Shown piece by piece: positions 51,085 to 58,506 of a stretch of DNA of 64,000 bases. The stretch is from Gammaproteobacteria bacterium (lineage in GTDB: Bacteria > Pseudomonadota > Gammaproteobacteria > Pseudomonadales > Halieaceae). Positions within the stretch are counted from its first letter, which is position 1, and each line of letters begins with the position of its first letter. The DNA is taken from the NCBI GenBank assembly GCA_030427485.1, contig JAUICG010000026.1:1-64000 (forward strand), read 5' to 3'. The position numbers were made by a program, and so were the translations under genes. The notes below the pieces were generated by a model. That model made no database searches and had not been told where the DNA came from. It was given only the letters and a program-made list of their open reading frames with translations.

Positions 51085-53096
51085 GAAAGACCTACGGATT
51101 CCACGGCGGCATCCACCCGCCGGAAAACAAGCACCAGTCTGTGCGCACGCCTATCGCCGACGCCGGCATCCCCCCCGAACTGGTTATCCCCCTGTCACAG
51201 CACATCGGTGCTCCGGCCGGGGTGGCTGTGACGATCGGAGAGCACGTACGCAAGGGCCAGGTGATCGCCGAGGCGCAGGGCTTTGTCAGTGTACCCAAGC
51301 ATGCACCCACGTCAGGCACGATTCACGCAATAGAAGATCGACTCATTGCCCATCCATCCGGCCATCTTGCACCCTGTATTGTGATCGTCCCGGACGGTAA
51401 GGATGAGTGGATCGAATGTGTCGGTACGCCGCACTATGAAACGCTGGACAAAATTGAACTGCTTGAACTGATCCGCCATGCCGGTGTTGCCGGGATGGGT
51501 GGCGCCGGTTTCCCTAGTTCGGTCAAGCTGTCGATCAAGGCCGGCACGGACATAGAGACCCTGATCATCAACGGCACCGAGTGTGAGCCCTATATCACTG
51601 CGGACGACGTCCTGATGCGCGAGCGCGCAGAGCAGATTATCGCGGGCGCCAAAATTTTGCGTTACATCATCGGCCCGAAGGACACACTGATCGGCGTCGA
51701 GGACAACAAACCGGAGGGCATCGCCGCCCTGCGCGCTGCCGCGCAGGGCAGCGGTATAGAAATAGTCGATTTTCCCACCAAGTATCCATCAGGTGGTGAA
51801 AAGCAACTGATCGAAATTCTTACCGGCAAGCAGGTACCCAGCGGCGGACTGCCCTCGCAGGTGGGCGTGGTCTGCCAGAACATCGGCAGCACAGTGGCGA
51901 TCTATGATGCTGTAGTGCACGGTAGGCCACTGATTTCCAGGGTGACGACCGTCACTGGTAACGCCGTGCGGGAACCGCAGAATTTCCAGGTGCTGATTGG
52001 CACCCCCATGCGCTACCTGCTGGAAAAAGCGGGTTACCAGCCGGAGAAAAACCGGCGGCTGATCATGGGCGGGCCAATGATGGGCTTCACAGTCCCGGAT
52101 ATCGACGTCCCTATCGTCAAAACCACCAACTGCCTGCTCGCGCCCACAGAAGCGGAGTTGCCCACGCCACCACCCGCCCAGGCCTGTATCCGCTGTGGCA
52201 TGTGCGCCGAGGCCTGTCCGGCGAGCCTGCTGCCGCAGCAGCTGTTCTGGTTTGCCCAGGGCAAGGAATTCGAGAAGCTGGAAGACCACAACCTGTTTGA
52301 TTGCATCGAGTGCGGCGCCTGTTCCTACGCCTGCCCCAGCAACATCCCGCTGGTGCAGTACTACCGCGCCTCCAAGGCGGAAATCCTGCGCTTGCGCCGC
52401 GACCACGAAAAGGCCGAGGCGTCGCGCGTCCGCTTCGAATCACGCCAGCAGCGCCTGGAGCAGGCCGAAGCCGAGAAGGAGGCCAAGCGCGCCGCGCGCA
52501 AGAAGGCGGCGGAACAGCGCGCCCAGACCGCCGGCACTGATACCGAAGAGGACCCCATCCAGGCGGCCATCGCGCGTGCGCAGGCCAGGAAAGCCGCGCA
52601 GCAAACCGGTGCAGAAGAAGGCGAACTCGAAAAACTCGAAAAGGCGGTGGTCTCCAGCCGAAAACGCCTGGACACTGCAACCGCCAAGCTGGAACAGGCA
52701 AAATCAGAGGGCAGCGACCTTGTCGACGCGCTGCAAACCGGCGTGGATAAAACGCGCGCCAAACTGGCCGCGGCCGAGCAGGCGCTTGCCGATCACCAGC
52801 AAACCCGGACCCAGGGAAGTGTCGGAGACAAGCCACCGGCGGATGCCGCCAGGGCCGCGATAGAAAAAGCGATGGCAAAGCGACAGGCCGAGGCTGCGCT
52901 GAGTCCGGCGGAGAAAGCGCGGGCAGACCTCGCGAAGCTGCGACAGCGCCTGCAAAAAACAGAGGAAACCCTCGCCCGGGGCAAAGCCAATGGCGACGAG
53001 GAGAAGGTCATCGTGGCACTGGAGTCCACCGTAGTGCGGCTGAAGGAAAAAATCAGCGACGCCGAAGAACAACTGCAAGCGGCAGAGGATGCCTGA
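51081..53096 (+). CDS. rnfC: RnfC, NADH-interacting subunit with long C-terminal extension
   Basis: A 671-aa soluble subunit. The N-terminal region (about 35-140) has the SLBB/lipoyl-like turn, the FMN/NADH-binding region (GMGGAGFPSSVKLS) is at about 140-160, and two [4Fe-4S] motifs are CIRCGMCAEACPASLLP and CIECGACSYACPSNIPL. The last 240 residues, from about 430, are Ala/Lys/Glu-rich predicted helix or coiled coil with no other domain. E. coli RsxC has a comparable but differently composed tail. The ATG at 51081 overlaps the rnfB stop by four bases. Confidence 0.95.
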   Translation: MRKTYGFHGGIHPPENKHQSVRTPIADAGIPPELVIPLSQHIGAPAGVAVTIGEHVRKGQVIAEAQGFVSVPKHAPTSGTIHAIEDRLIAHPSGHLAPCIVIVPDGKDEWIECVGTPHYETLDKIELLELIRHAGVAGMGGAGFPSSVKLSIKAGTDIETLIINGTECEPYITADDVLMRERAEQIIAGAKILRYIIGPKDTLIGVEDNKPEGIAALRAAAQGSGIEIVDFPTKYPSGGEKQLIEILTGKQVPSGGLPSQVGVVCQNIGSTVAIYDAVVHGRPLISRVTTVTGNAVREPQNFQVLIGTPMRYLLEKAGYQPEKNRRLIMGGPMMGFTVPDIDVPIVKTTNCLLAPTEAELPTPPPAQACIRCGMCAEACPASLLPQQLFWFAQGKEFEKLEDHNLFDCIECGACSYACPSNIPLVQYYRASKAEILRLRRDHEKAEASRVRFESRQQRLEQAEAEKEAKRAARKKAAEQRAQTAGTDTEEDPIQAAIARAQARKAAQQTGAEEGELEKLEKAVVSSRKRLDTATAKLEQAKSEGSDLVDALQTGVDKTRAKLAAAEQALADHQQTRTQGSVGDKPPADAARAAIEKAMAKRQAEAALSPAEKARADLAKLRQRLQKTEETLARGKANGDEEKVIVALESTVVRLKEKISDAEEQLQAAEDA

Positions 53097-53097
53097 T

Positions 53098-54129
53098 ATG
53101 GCCTTGATGCGCCTGACCTCGCCCCACGCCCACGGTCCGATGAGCACGCAGCGCGTGATGCAGTATGTACTGCTGGCCACCGTGCCCGGCATTATAGTAC
53201 TCACCTACTTTTTCGGCTTCGGCACACTGGTGAACATCGTCTGGGGCTGCATTGTGGCAGTGGCCTGTGAATCGCTCGCGCTGAAACTCCGGCGGCGCCC
53301 GTTGGGCTTTTACCTGAAAGACTGCAGCGCGCTGGTCACCGCGTTTTTGCTGTGCATTGCGCTGCCACCCTACTCCCCCTGGTGGCTGATTGCCGTCGGG
53401 ATCGCCAGCGCCATTTTGCTGGCCAAGCAACTCTATGGCGGTCTCGGCTACAACCCCTTCAACCCCGCTATGGCCGGGTATGTAATCCTGCTGATTTCTT
53501 TCCCGGTGCAAATGACCTCCTGGGCGCCGCCGCTGGGCACCGCGGGCGACCCGCCCGGCGTGTGGCAGGCACTGCAGGCCTGTTTTTCGCCCGGGTTGTA
53601 CGACGGCGTGACCATGGCGACACCGCTGGACGTGTTAAAACAAAACAACAGCCTGTTGATCGAAGACCTCTGGCTGCAAAACCCGCAGTTCGGGACCTTC
53701 GGCGGCCTTGGCTGGGAGTGGGTCAACCTCGCCTTCCTTGCAGGCGGGGCGTGGCTGTTATACCAGCGTATCTTTACCTGGCACGCCCCGGTAGCGATGC
53801 TGGCCAGCCTCAGCCTGCTCTCCGCGATATTCTACGACGGCGGCAGTTCCGCCAGCGGCGGTTCGCCGCTGTTTCACCTGTTCAGCGGCGCGACCATGTT
53901 CGGCGCATTCTTTATCGTCACCGACCCGGTGACCTCAGCCGTCTCACTGCGTGGCCGCCTGATCTACGGTGCGCTGATCGGCGTCCTGGTGTATGTGATA
54001 CGGGTCAGGGGCAACTACCCGGACGCGATCGCCTTTGCGGTGCTGATCATGAACTTTGCCGCGCCGTTTATCGACTACTACACCCAGCCGCGGACCTACG
54101 GCCACAGCGGCAACCGGGGGGGAAAGTAG
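53098..54129 (+). CDS. rnfD: RnfD, membrane subunit with covalent FMN
   Basis: A 343-aa integral membrane protein with about ten hydrophobic helices. The motif FSGATMFGAFFIVTDP contains the Thr (residue 266) that receives FMN by a phosphoester bond through ApbE. The opening LMRLTSPHAHGPMST is typical. The ATG at 53098 follows the rnfC stop by one base; an ATG at 53089 lies before that stop and would add three residues. The product transports electrons and, with RnfA/E/G, pumps Na+ or H+. Confidence 0.95.
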   Translation: MALMRLTSPHAHGPMSTQRVMQYVLLATVPGIIVLTYFFGFGTLVNIVWGCIVAVACESLALKLRRRPLGFYLKDCSALVTAFLLCIALPPYSPWWLIAVGIASAILLAKQLYGGLGYNPFNPAMAGYVILLISFPVQMTSWAPPLGTAGDPPGVWQALQACFSPGLYDGVTMATPLDVLKQNNSLLIEDLWLQNPQFGTFGGLGWEWVNLAFLAGGAWLLYQRIFTWHAPVAMLASLSLLSAIFYDGGSSASGGSPLFHLFSGATMFGAFFIVTDPVTSAVSLRGRLIYGALIGVLVYVIRVRGNYPDAIAFAVLIMNFAAPFIDYYTQPRTYGHSGNRGGK

Positions 54130-54130
54130 G

Positions 54131-54778
54131 ATGATCGGCCAGTCCATCACCCGCAACAGTCTCCTGCTCGCGCTCTTTGCGGTGTGCACAACGGCGCTGA
54201 TAGCGGGCACATTCCTGCTCACAAAAGACGATATTGCGGAACAAAAACGCCTGGCGGAAGAAAAAGCCCTGCTGGAAATCGTTCCCCGGGAGCGCCATGA
54301 TAATTCGATGCTGGACGATACCATCCCAGTTGGCCCCGGCGACGCGGGACTGGGCCTGCACGAAGATAAACACGTGTATATCGCCCGCCTGAAAGGCGAT
54401 GTGGTCACCGCCATCATTCCTGTCGTAGCTCCCGACGGCTACACCGGCGAGATCGAACTGATCGTCGGCGTGAACACCGATGGCAGCATTGCAGGGGTGC
54501 GTGCCCTGGCGCACAGGGAAACGCCGGGGCTGGGAGACAAGGTCGACATCAAGAAATCCGACTGGATGTTCGGCTTCAACGGGCGCTCACTGGACAACCC
54601 CGCACTTGACGGCTGGGCAGTGAAAAAAGACGAGGGCGTCTTCGACCAGTTCACCGGTGCCACTATCACCCCGCGCGCGGTTGTCGCGGCGACACTCCGG
54701 GCCTTACAATTCGCACAGGCGAATCGAAAAGCCCTGTTTGGCGAACAGAAACCCGCGCCCACTGGAGAAGATTCATAA
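54131..54778 (+). CDS. rnfG: RnfG, periplasmic FMN subunit
   Basis: A 215-aa subunit with one N-terminal membrane helix (residues 9-31) and a periplasmic FMN-binding domain. The flavinylation motif FTGATITPRAV contains Thr180, the probable FMN attachment site. The start ATG 54131 follows the rnfD stop by one base, with GGAAAG just before. Its stop TAA shares a base with the rnfE ATG. Confidence 0.94.
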   Translation: MIGQSITRNSLLLALFAVCTTALIAGTFLLTKDDIAEQKRLAEEKALLEIVPRERHDNSMLDDTIPVGPGDAGLGLHEDKHVYIARLKGDVVTAIIPVVAPDGYTGEIELIVGVNTDGSIAGVRALAHRETPGLGDKVDIKKSDWMFGFNGRSLDNPALDGWAVKKDEGVFDQFTGATITPRAVVAATLRALQFAQANRKALFGEQKPAPTGEDS

Positions 54779-55491
54779 TGGCAGACGTCAGCTACAAAGA
54801 CCTCTCGCTCAACGGCCTGTGGAAAAACAATCCCGCCATCGTACAACTGCTGGGTCTGTGTCCGTTGCTGGCTGTCACGGGCACCGTGGTCAACGCCGTC
54901 GGACTGGGCCTGGCCACCATCATGGTGCTGATCACCTCCAATACGGCGGTATCACTGATCCGCAATATAGTTTCCGATGCCGTACGCCTGCCCGCCTTCG
55001 TAATGATCATCGCGTCCGCTGTCACCTGCATCGAATTGTTGATGCAGGCCTTCGCCTACGAACTGTATGAGATCCTGGGTATCTTCCTGCCGCTTATCAC
55101 CACCAATTGCGTGATCCTCGGGCGTGCTGACGGTTTCGCCGCTAAAAACGCCCTGGGACCTTCCGCGTACGACGGCTTCATCATGGGCGCGGGCTTCGCC
55201 TGCGTACTGGTACTGCTGGGCGGGCTGCGCGAACTGACCGGCACTGGCGCGTTGTTCGCCAATATGGACTTGCTGTTCGGCCCAGGCGCTGCCGACTGGA
55301 AAGTCGAGATTTTCGGGAACTACCAGCCTTTCCTGCTGGCCATTCTGCCACCGGGCGCTTTTATCTTCACCGGCCTGATAATCGCCGTGAAGAACATCAT
55401 CGATGACCAGATCAAAAAGCGCGAGGCGGCGATGAAGGCCAAACCGGTAAAAGGCGCCAAGCGGGTACGCGTTACAGGCGCCGTATCCTAG
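54778..55491 (+). CDS. rnfE: RnfE, Rnf complex membrane subunit
   Basis: A 237-aa six-helix membrane protein paralogous to RnfA: LLGLCPLLAVTGTVVNAVGLG and IFLPLITTNCVILGRADGFA repeat its half-helix Cys motifs. The Lys/Arg-rich C-terminus is cytosolic. It is the last rnf gene; the nth endonuclease III gene that often follows is absent. The following 74 bases hold no terminator I can identify. Confidence 0.95.
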   Translation: MADVSYKDLSLNGLWKNNPAIVQLLGLCPLLAVTGTVVNAVGLGLATIMVLITSNTAVSLIRNIVSDAVRLPAFVMIIASAVTCIELLMQAFAYELYEILGIFLPLITTNCVILGRADGFAAKNALGPSAYDGFIMGAGFACVLVLLGGLRELTGTGALFANMDLLFGPGAADWKVEIFGNYQPFLLAILPPGAFIFTGLIIAVKNIIDDQIKKREAAMKAKPVKGAKRVRVTGAVS

Positions 55492-55565
55492 TACTCCATC
55501 AACATGATATTGACGAATGCAGCGCCAAGCAGGCCGCTCTCAACGCCGGAAAGATCGCGTGAACA

Positions 55566-55967
55566 CTATTCCCCACCCACTACCATCAGGGTATCAAGCA
55601 GTTCATCCACAGCCGCATCGTCCATGCCACGATTGTCCTCGTCGCAGCTATAGGTGATAAACAACAACAGCGCGCCGTTGCACACATACCACTCTCGAAC
55701 CGCTGTGCCCTCTTCGATATAGCGGCTGCTTACCCCGGCGAAATCGCCCAGCGTGACCTGTTGCCAGTCCAGCGGCTGCTCGGACTCCGACAATGCAATG
55801 TCAGTGACCGTTTGCGCGTCGAACTCACCCGCTTCCTTGTGCAGCGTGCTGATTTCAATACAGCCGACATCGTCCCGGTCCCCCACCAGGATGCTGTCTT
55901 CTTCCGAGTCGGCCCACCACTCCGGGGGGATCGCCATGCTCCACCACTCGGTTTCAAGCACGTTCAT
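55566..55967 (-). CDS. Small acidic hypothetical protein downstream of rimI
   Basis: A 133-aa acidic soluble protein (many Asp and Glu) with MAIPPEWWADSEEDSILVGDRDDVGCIEIST near its start, read in two parts. The WW and ILVGDRDDVG segments resemble small uncharacterised immunity- or DUF-like cytosolic proteins, but I do not recognise a named family. No signal peptide or membrane segment is visible. The ATG at 55967 has AGGA six bases upstream and overlaps the rimI stop by 14 bases, which argues that it is real and co-translated. Confidence 0.65.
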   Translation of the reverse strand: MNVLETEWWSMAIPPEWWADSEEDSILVGDRDDVGCIEISTLHKEAGEFDAQTVTDIALSESEQPLDWQQVTLGDFAGVSSRYIEEGTAVREWYVCNGALLLFITYSCDEDNRGMDDAAVDELLDTLMVVGGE

Positions 55968-56433
55968 TCGCGGTTCCTTTCAGTTCTCTGGACATCAACA
56001 GGGCGTCTTCGCGCCCGCCTTCTCGAGGGTAATAGTTTTTCCGCACACCATCCAATGCAAAGCCAATTTCCGTGTACAGGCGCCTCGCCGCGGCGTTGGT
56101 TTCCCGAACTTCCAACAGGCAGCGCACCGCGCCCTCGCGCTCCGCCCGGGCGATTGCAGCCAGCAGCAGCGACCTGCCCAGGCCATTGCGCTGCTGCCGG
56201 GGTACGACCGCGATGCTTAGAATAGATGCCTCATCCAGTACCCGGGACGCCACAACAAATCCATCTATGCGGCCGTCGTCCGCTGCAACCAGTGCCCACG
56301 CCGGGCTGCCGTCTGTGCCGGCGCACACCGCGGTGAACTGTGCATCGCTCCATGGATGACTGTTGACGCTGGCATCGACTGCCGCCAGAGTACCCGCGTC
56401 TATCGGGACAGCCGGTCTAATGCTGTGCGGCAC
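55954..56433 (-). CDS. rimI: RimI, ribosomal protein S18-alanine N-acetyltransferase
   Basis: A 159-aa GNAT enzyme that acetylates the N-terminus of S18. The acetyl-CoA loop is VVPRQQRNGLGRSLL and the C-terminal signature is NAAARRLYTEIGFALDGVRKNYY, matching RimI. The GTG at 56433 (PHSIRPAV) is preceded by GGAG six bases before; the longer reading from 56478 would overlap the region next to the HolD-like gene and lacks such a site. The HolD-like/rimI order parallels E. coli holD-rimI. Confidence 0.88.
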   Translation of the reverse strand: MPHSIRPAVPIDAGTLAAVDASVNSHPWSDAQFTAVCAGTDGSPAWALVAADDGRIDGFVVASRVLDEASILSIAVVPRQQRNGLGRSLLLAAIARAEREGAVRCLLEVRETNAAARRLYTEIGFALDGVRKNYYPREGGREDALLMSRELKGTANERA

Positions 56434-56484
56434 GACACGCTCCGGCCGCTGACGGTTGGCAGTACAGGCGCACTTCAACGGGAA

Positions 56485-57234
56485 TCACGATGCTTGCAAC
56501 AGCGGCTGCAGATCGCGCCACACCTTCCGCTTAAGCGCCGGATCGGCCAGAATCTCCGCACTGCTGGCAACGCTGACCGCGGGGACAGCCACTTGTGACA
56601 GGGATACCCGTCGCGAGCAGGCCTGCCCCAGCAGAACCAGGCCGCGGCAACCGCATTGTTCCAGCCTGCGGCCGACAAACGCCGCTACACTGGCCCGCGC
56701 CGCACCCTCGCCCTGGTCGAGTTGGCGGTTGCTGTGCAGGGGCCAGTCAAACTGCGCAATATCCGGCCTGGCCGCGCTGGTTGCCGACACTGGCCCAGTG
56801 TTATCTGTGCCCGCCCCGCGAGACCGCAGCAATGCCTGAGCCATGGCCTGTACCAGTTGTACCTGCGCGGTTGCCAGCGCACTGCCGTCAAGTTCCTCGA
56901 GCCACAGCCATTGCCCGGCAACGATGGCACTCAGGCTGAAGCGCGGCACCGGTTCACCATCCCTTGAGACCTCGCGCCGCGGTTCAACGACCGCGCTCTT
57001 CGGACGCTGGTCCAGGCCAAAATCCGGTCGTGTGAAACCCGCGGGCTGCCGTGCGGGCAGTGCCCCACCAGGGGCGGTAAGAGCCCCCAGGGTATCCGTA
57101 GCGCCGGCTTCCTCGACCGGAGTCCGCACAATCGCCAAACGCCGGGTCAACGCGGCACCGGGCAACTGGGTGCGCGACACATAGCAATCGATCTGCAGCG
57201 CGTCGAGGTAGGCCATGCGCCTCAATTCGTTCAT
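56485..57234 (-). CDS. Putative DNA polymerase III psi subunit (HolD-like), by position
   Basis: A 249-aa protein immediately upstream of rimI, the position of holD (DNA polymerase III psi) in E. coli and of the psi gene in Pseudomonas. The N-terminus (LRRMAYLDALQIDCYVSR, then LPGAA) resembles the short motif of psi that binds chi. The middle is Pro/Ala rich and low complexity; the C-terminal half has GLVLLGQACSRR, resembling the core fold of psi. It is longer than E. coli HolD (137 aa) but similar in plan to the Pseudomonas protein. The assignment rests on position and weak sequence pattern, so it is tentative. Confidence 0.5.
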   Translation of the reverse strand: MNELRRMAYLDALQIDCYVSRTQLPGAALTRRLAIVRTPVEEAGATDTLGALTAPGGALPARQPAGFTRPDFGLDQRPKSAVVEPRREVSRDGEPVPRFSLSAIVAGQWLWLEELDGSALATAQVQLVQAMAQALLRSRGAGTDNTGPVSATSAARPDIAQFDWPLHSNRQLDQGEGAARASVAAFVGRRLEQCGCRGLVLLGQACSRRVSLSQVAVPAVSVASSAEILADPALKRKVWRDLQPLLQAS

Positions 57235-57295
57235 TCAAACTCTCTGCGATAAACGTATAGAACCGGGAGAAAGTCTAACAGCATTCCACAGGATG

Positions 57296-58144
57296 CTACA
57301 GAAAACGCCAGCCGTGGCGATTGAAAAACCGAATCCCTGAACGGATAAAATACCCCAGGTGCCGGTGGCCCTTGCTCGCCGCATACCCTCCGTGGTGCAC
57401 AATGCGTACCCCCGGGTCAAAGATCAACCGGCCCTGCCTGGCTAGCCGCAACGACAGGTCAAAATCTTCAAAGTAAAGGAAAAAGTCCTCGTTGAAACCA
57501 CCCACGGCCCGCAGCGCCGCAGTGCGCAGCAACATGAAACAACCGCTGGCGATATCGACTTCCACCGGAGTATTCCCGCTGCACAAGTCACGCACTTCAT
57601 AATTGGCCAGCTGCCGTTTAAACAGGCGGCGCACAAAACCGGGGGCAAAACCGCGCAGCAGTAATACCAGTGCGGTCGGATAGCGCTTGCATAAAAACTC
57701 CTGCTCGCCGCTACTCCCGGTAACGCGGGGGCTGACCAGGACGATGTCGTCGGCTCGTTGCAACGCGCCAAGCCCCCTTTGCAGCGTGTCGTCCTGCAAG
57801 TGCACATCGGGGTTGAGAATCAGGTGAAACTCACTGTCCAGGCGGGCAAGCACCGTATTGTGGCCGCAGCCAAAGCCGCGATTGCCGCTCTGCGGAAAAT
57901 AACGGACGTCAAACCCCTCAGCGGCCGGCCAACGAGTGATTTCAGCTTGCAGGGCATCCCGATACCCGGCAGCAGACGCATTATCGACCAGCCAGACCGT
58001 CACCCGACCCAGACACCCGGCCTCCTGTGCAAAACGCGCGGCGCGGCACAGGCTGCTCACCGTAGTGCACACCAGTTCCAGCGGACTGTTGTGGACGACG
58101 ATGGACACTGTCAGGGTGTGAACACAAGGAAGGCTGTCAGTCAT
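57296..58144 (-). CDS. GT2-family glycosyltransferase (rhamnosyltransferase-like)
   Basis: A 282-aa GT-A glycosyltransferase. The opening strand LTVSIVVHNS, VWLVDNASAAG and ILNPDVHLQ (the DxD-like site) are typical of GT2 enzymes that build cell-surface glycans. FNEDFFLYFEDFDLSLRL is the acceptor-side ED motif. The C-terminal KGHRHLGYFIRSGIRFFNRHGW resembles WbbL-type rhamnosyltransferases. The ATG at 58144 is used; an ATG at 58177 would add 11 residues. It is isolated from any polysaccharide cluster in this window. Confidence 0.85.
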   Translation of the reverse strand: MTDSLPCVHTLTVSIVVHNSPLELVCTTVSSLCRAARFAQEAGCLGRVTVWLVDNASAAGYRDALQAEITRWPAAEGFDVRYFPQSGNRGFGCGHNTVLARLDSEFHLILNPDVHLQDDTLQRGLGALQRADDIVLVSPRVTGSSGEQEFLCKRYPTALVLLLRGFAPGFVRRLFKRQLANYEVRDLCSGNTPVEVDIASGCFMLLRTAALRAVGGFNEDFFLYFEDFDLSLRLARQGRLIFDPGVRIVHHGGYAASKGHRHLGYFIRSGIRFFNRHGWRFL

Positions 58145-58370
58145 CGCGCAGATGGTATCAGGTGTCCGCCAGGGCACGATACAGCAGCAGCCGAAACGGT
58201 GGTCCTAAGGTGCGACACGGGAATGCCGCGCCAGTAATATAACCGGTTGGAATGTAAATGGGCGCATAATTGGCCTCCTTACCGAATTCATCGCAAGCCT
58301 CGCCAGCCAACCTTGTGTAAAAAATCACAAAAGTTATCTATCGCCATGTTATTTATCGAGTTTTCAGGCA

Positions 58371-58399
58371 TTGTGATGTTAAGCTGATACTGGTAAATA
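58371..58399 (+). promoter_or_regulatory. Sigma70-type promoter candidate for the Ig-like lipoprotein
   Basis: TTGTGA at 58371-58376, a 17-base spacer, then TAAATA at 58394-58399 preceded by TGG, an extended -10. This is the best promoter-like match in the window. The predicted start near 58406 gives a 100-nt leader beginning with a hairpin. Confidence 0.5.
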
Positions 58400-58410
58400 C
58401 ATTATTATTT

Positions 58411-58435
58411 GATTCCGGACGCATACTCCGGAATC
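58411..58435 (+). promoter_or_regulatory. Leader hairpin of the Ig-like lipoprotein mRNA
   Basis: GATTCCGGA at 58411-58419 and TCCGGAATC at 58427-58435 form a perfect 9-bp stem with a 7-base loop, at the predicted 5' end of the transcript. It could stabilise the mRNA or bind a regulator. It does not match a riboswitch I recognise. Confidence 0.45.
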
Positions 58436-58506
58436 GGGGAAGGCCAGTCAACACTAACAGGCTACACCAATAAAAACCGCTGTACGGCGGGCAACAGGGG
58501 ATAAAC

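Larger units (their letters stand above)
58145..58506. other. 362-base AT-rich intergenic region upstream of the Ig-like lipoprotein
   Basis: This gap between the divergent GT2 and lipoprotein genes is more AT-rich than its surroundings from 58320 to 58410. It contains the promoter candidate at 58371-58399, a perfect hairpin at 58411-58435, and an AGGGGATAAAC ribosome site before the ATG. No coding region was seen. Confidence 0.5.

Noticed and set aside
58411..58506. Cyclic-di-GMP (GEMM) riboswitch in the leader of the Ig-like lipoprotein
   Set aside because: A GGACGCA string occurs near the hairpin, but the GEMM core and tetraloop receptor are absent.
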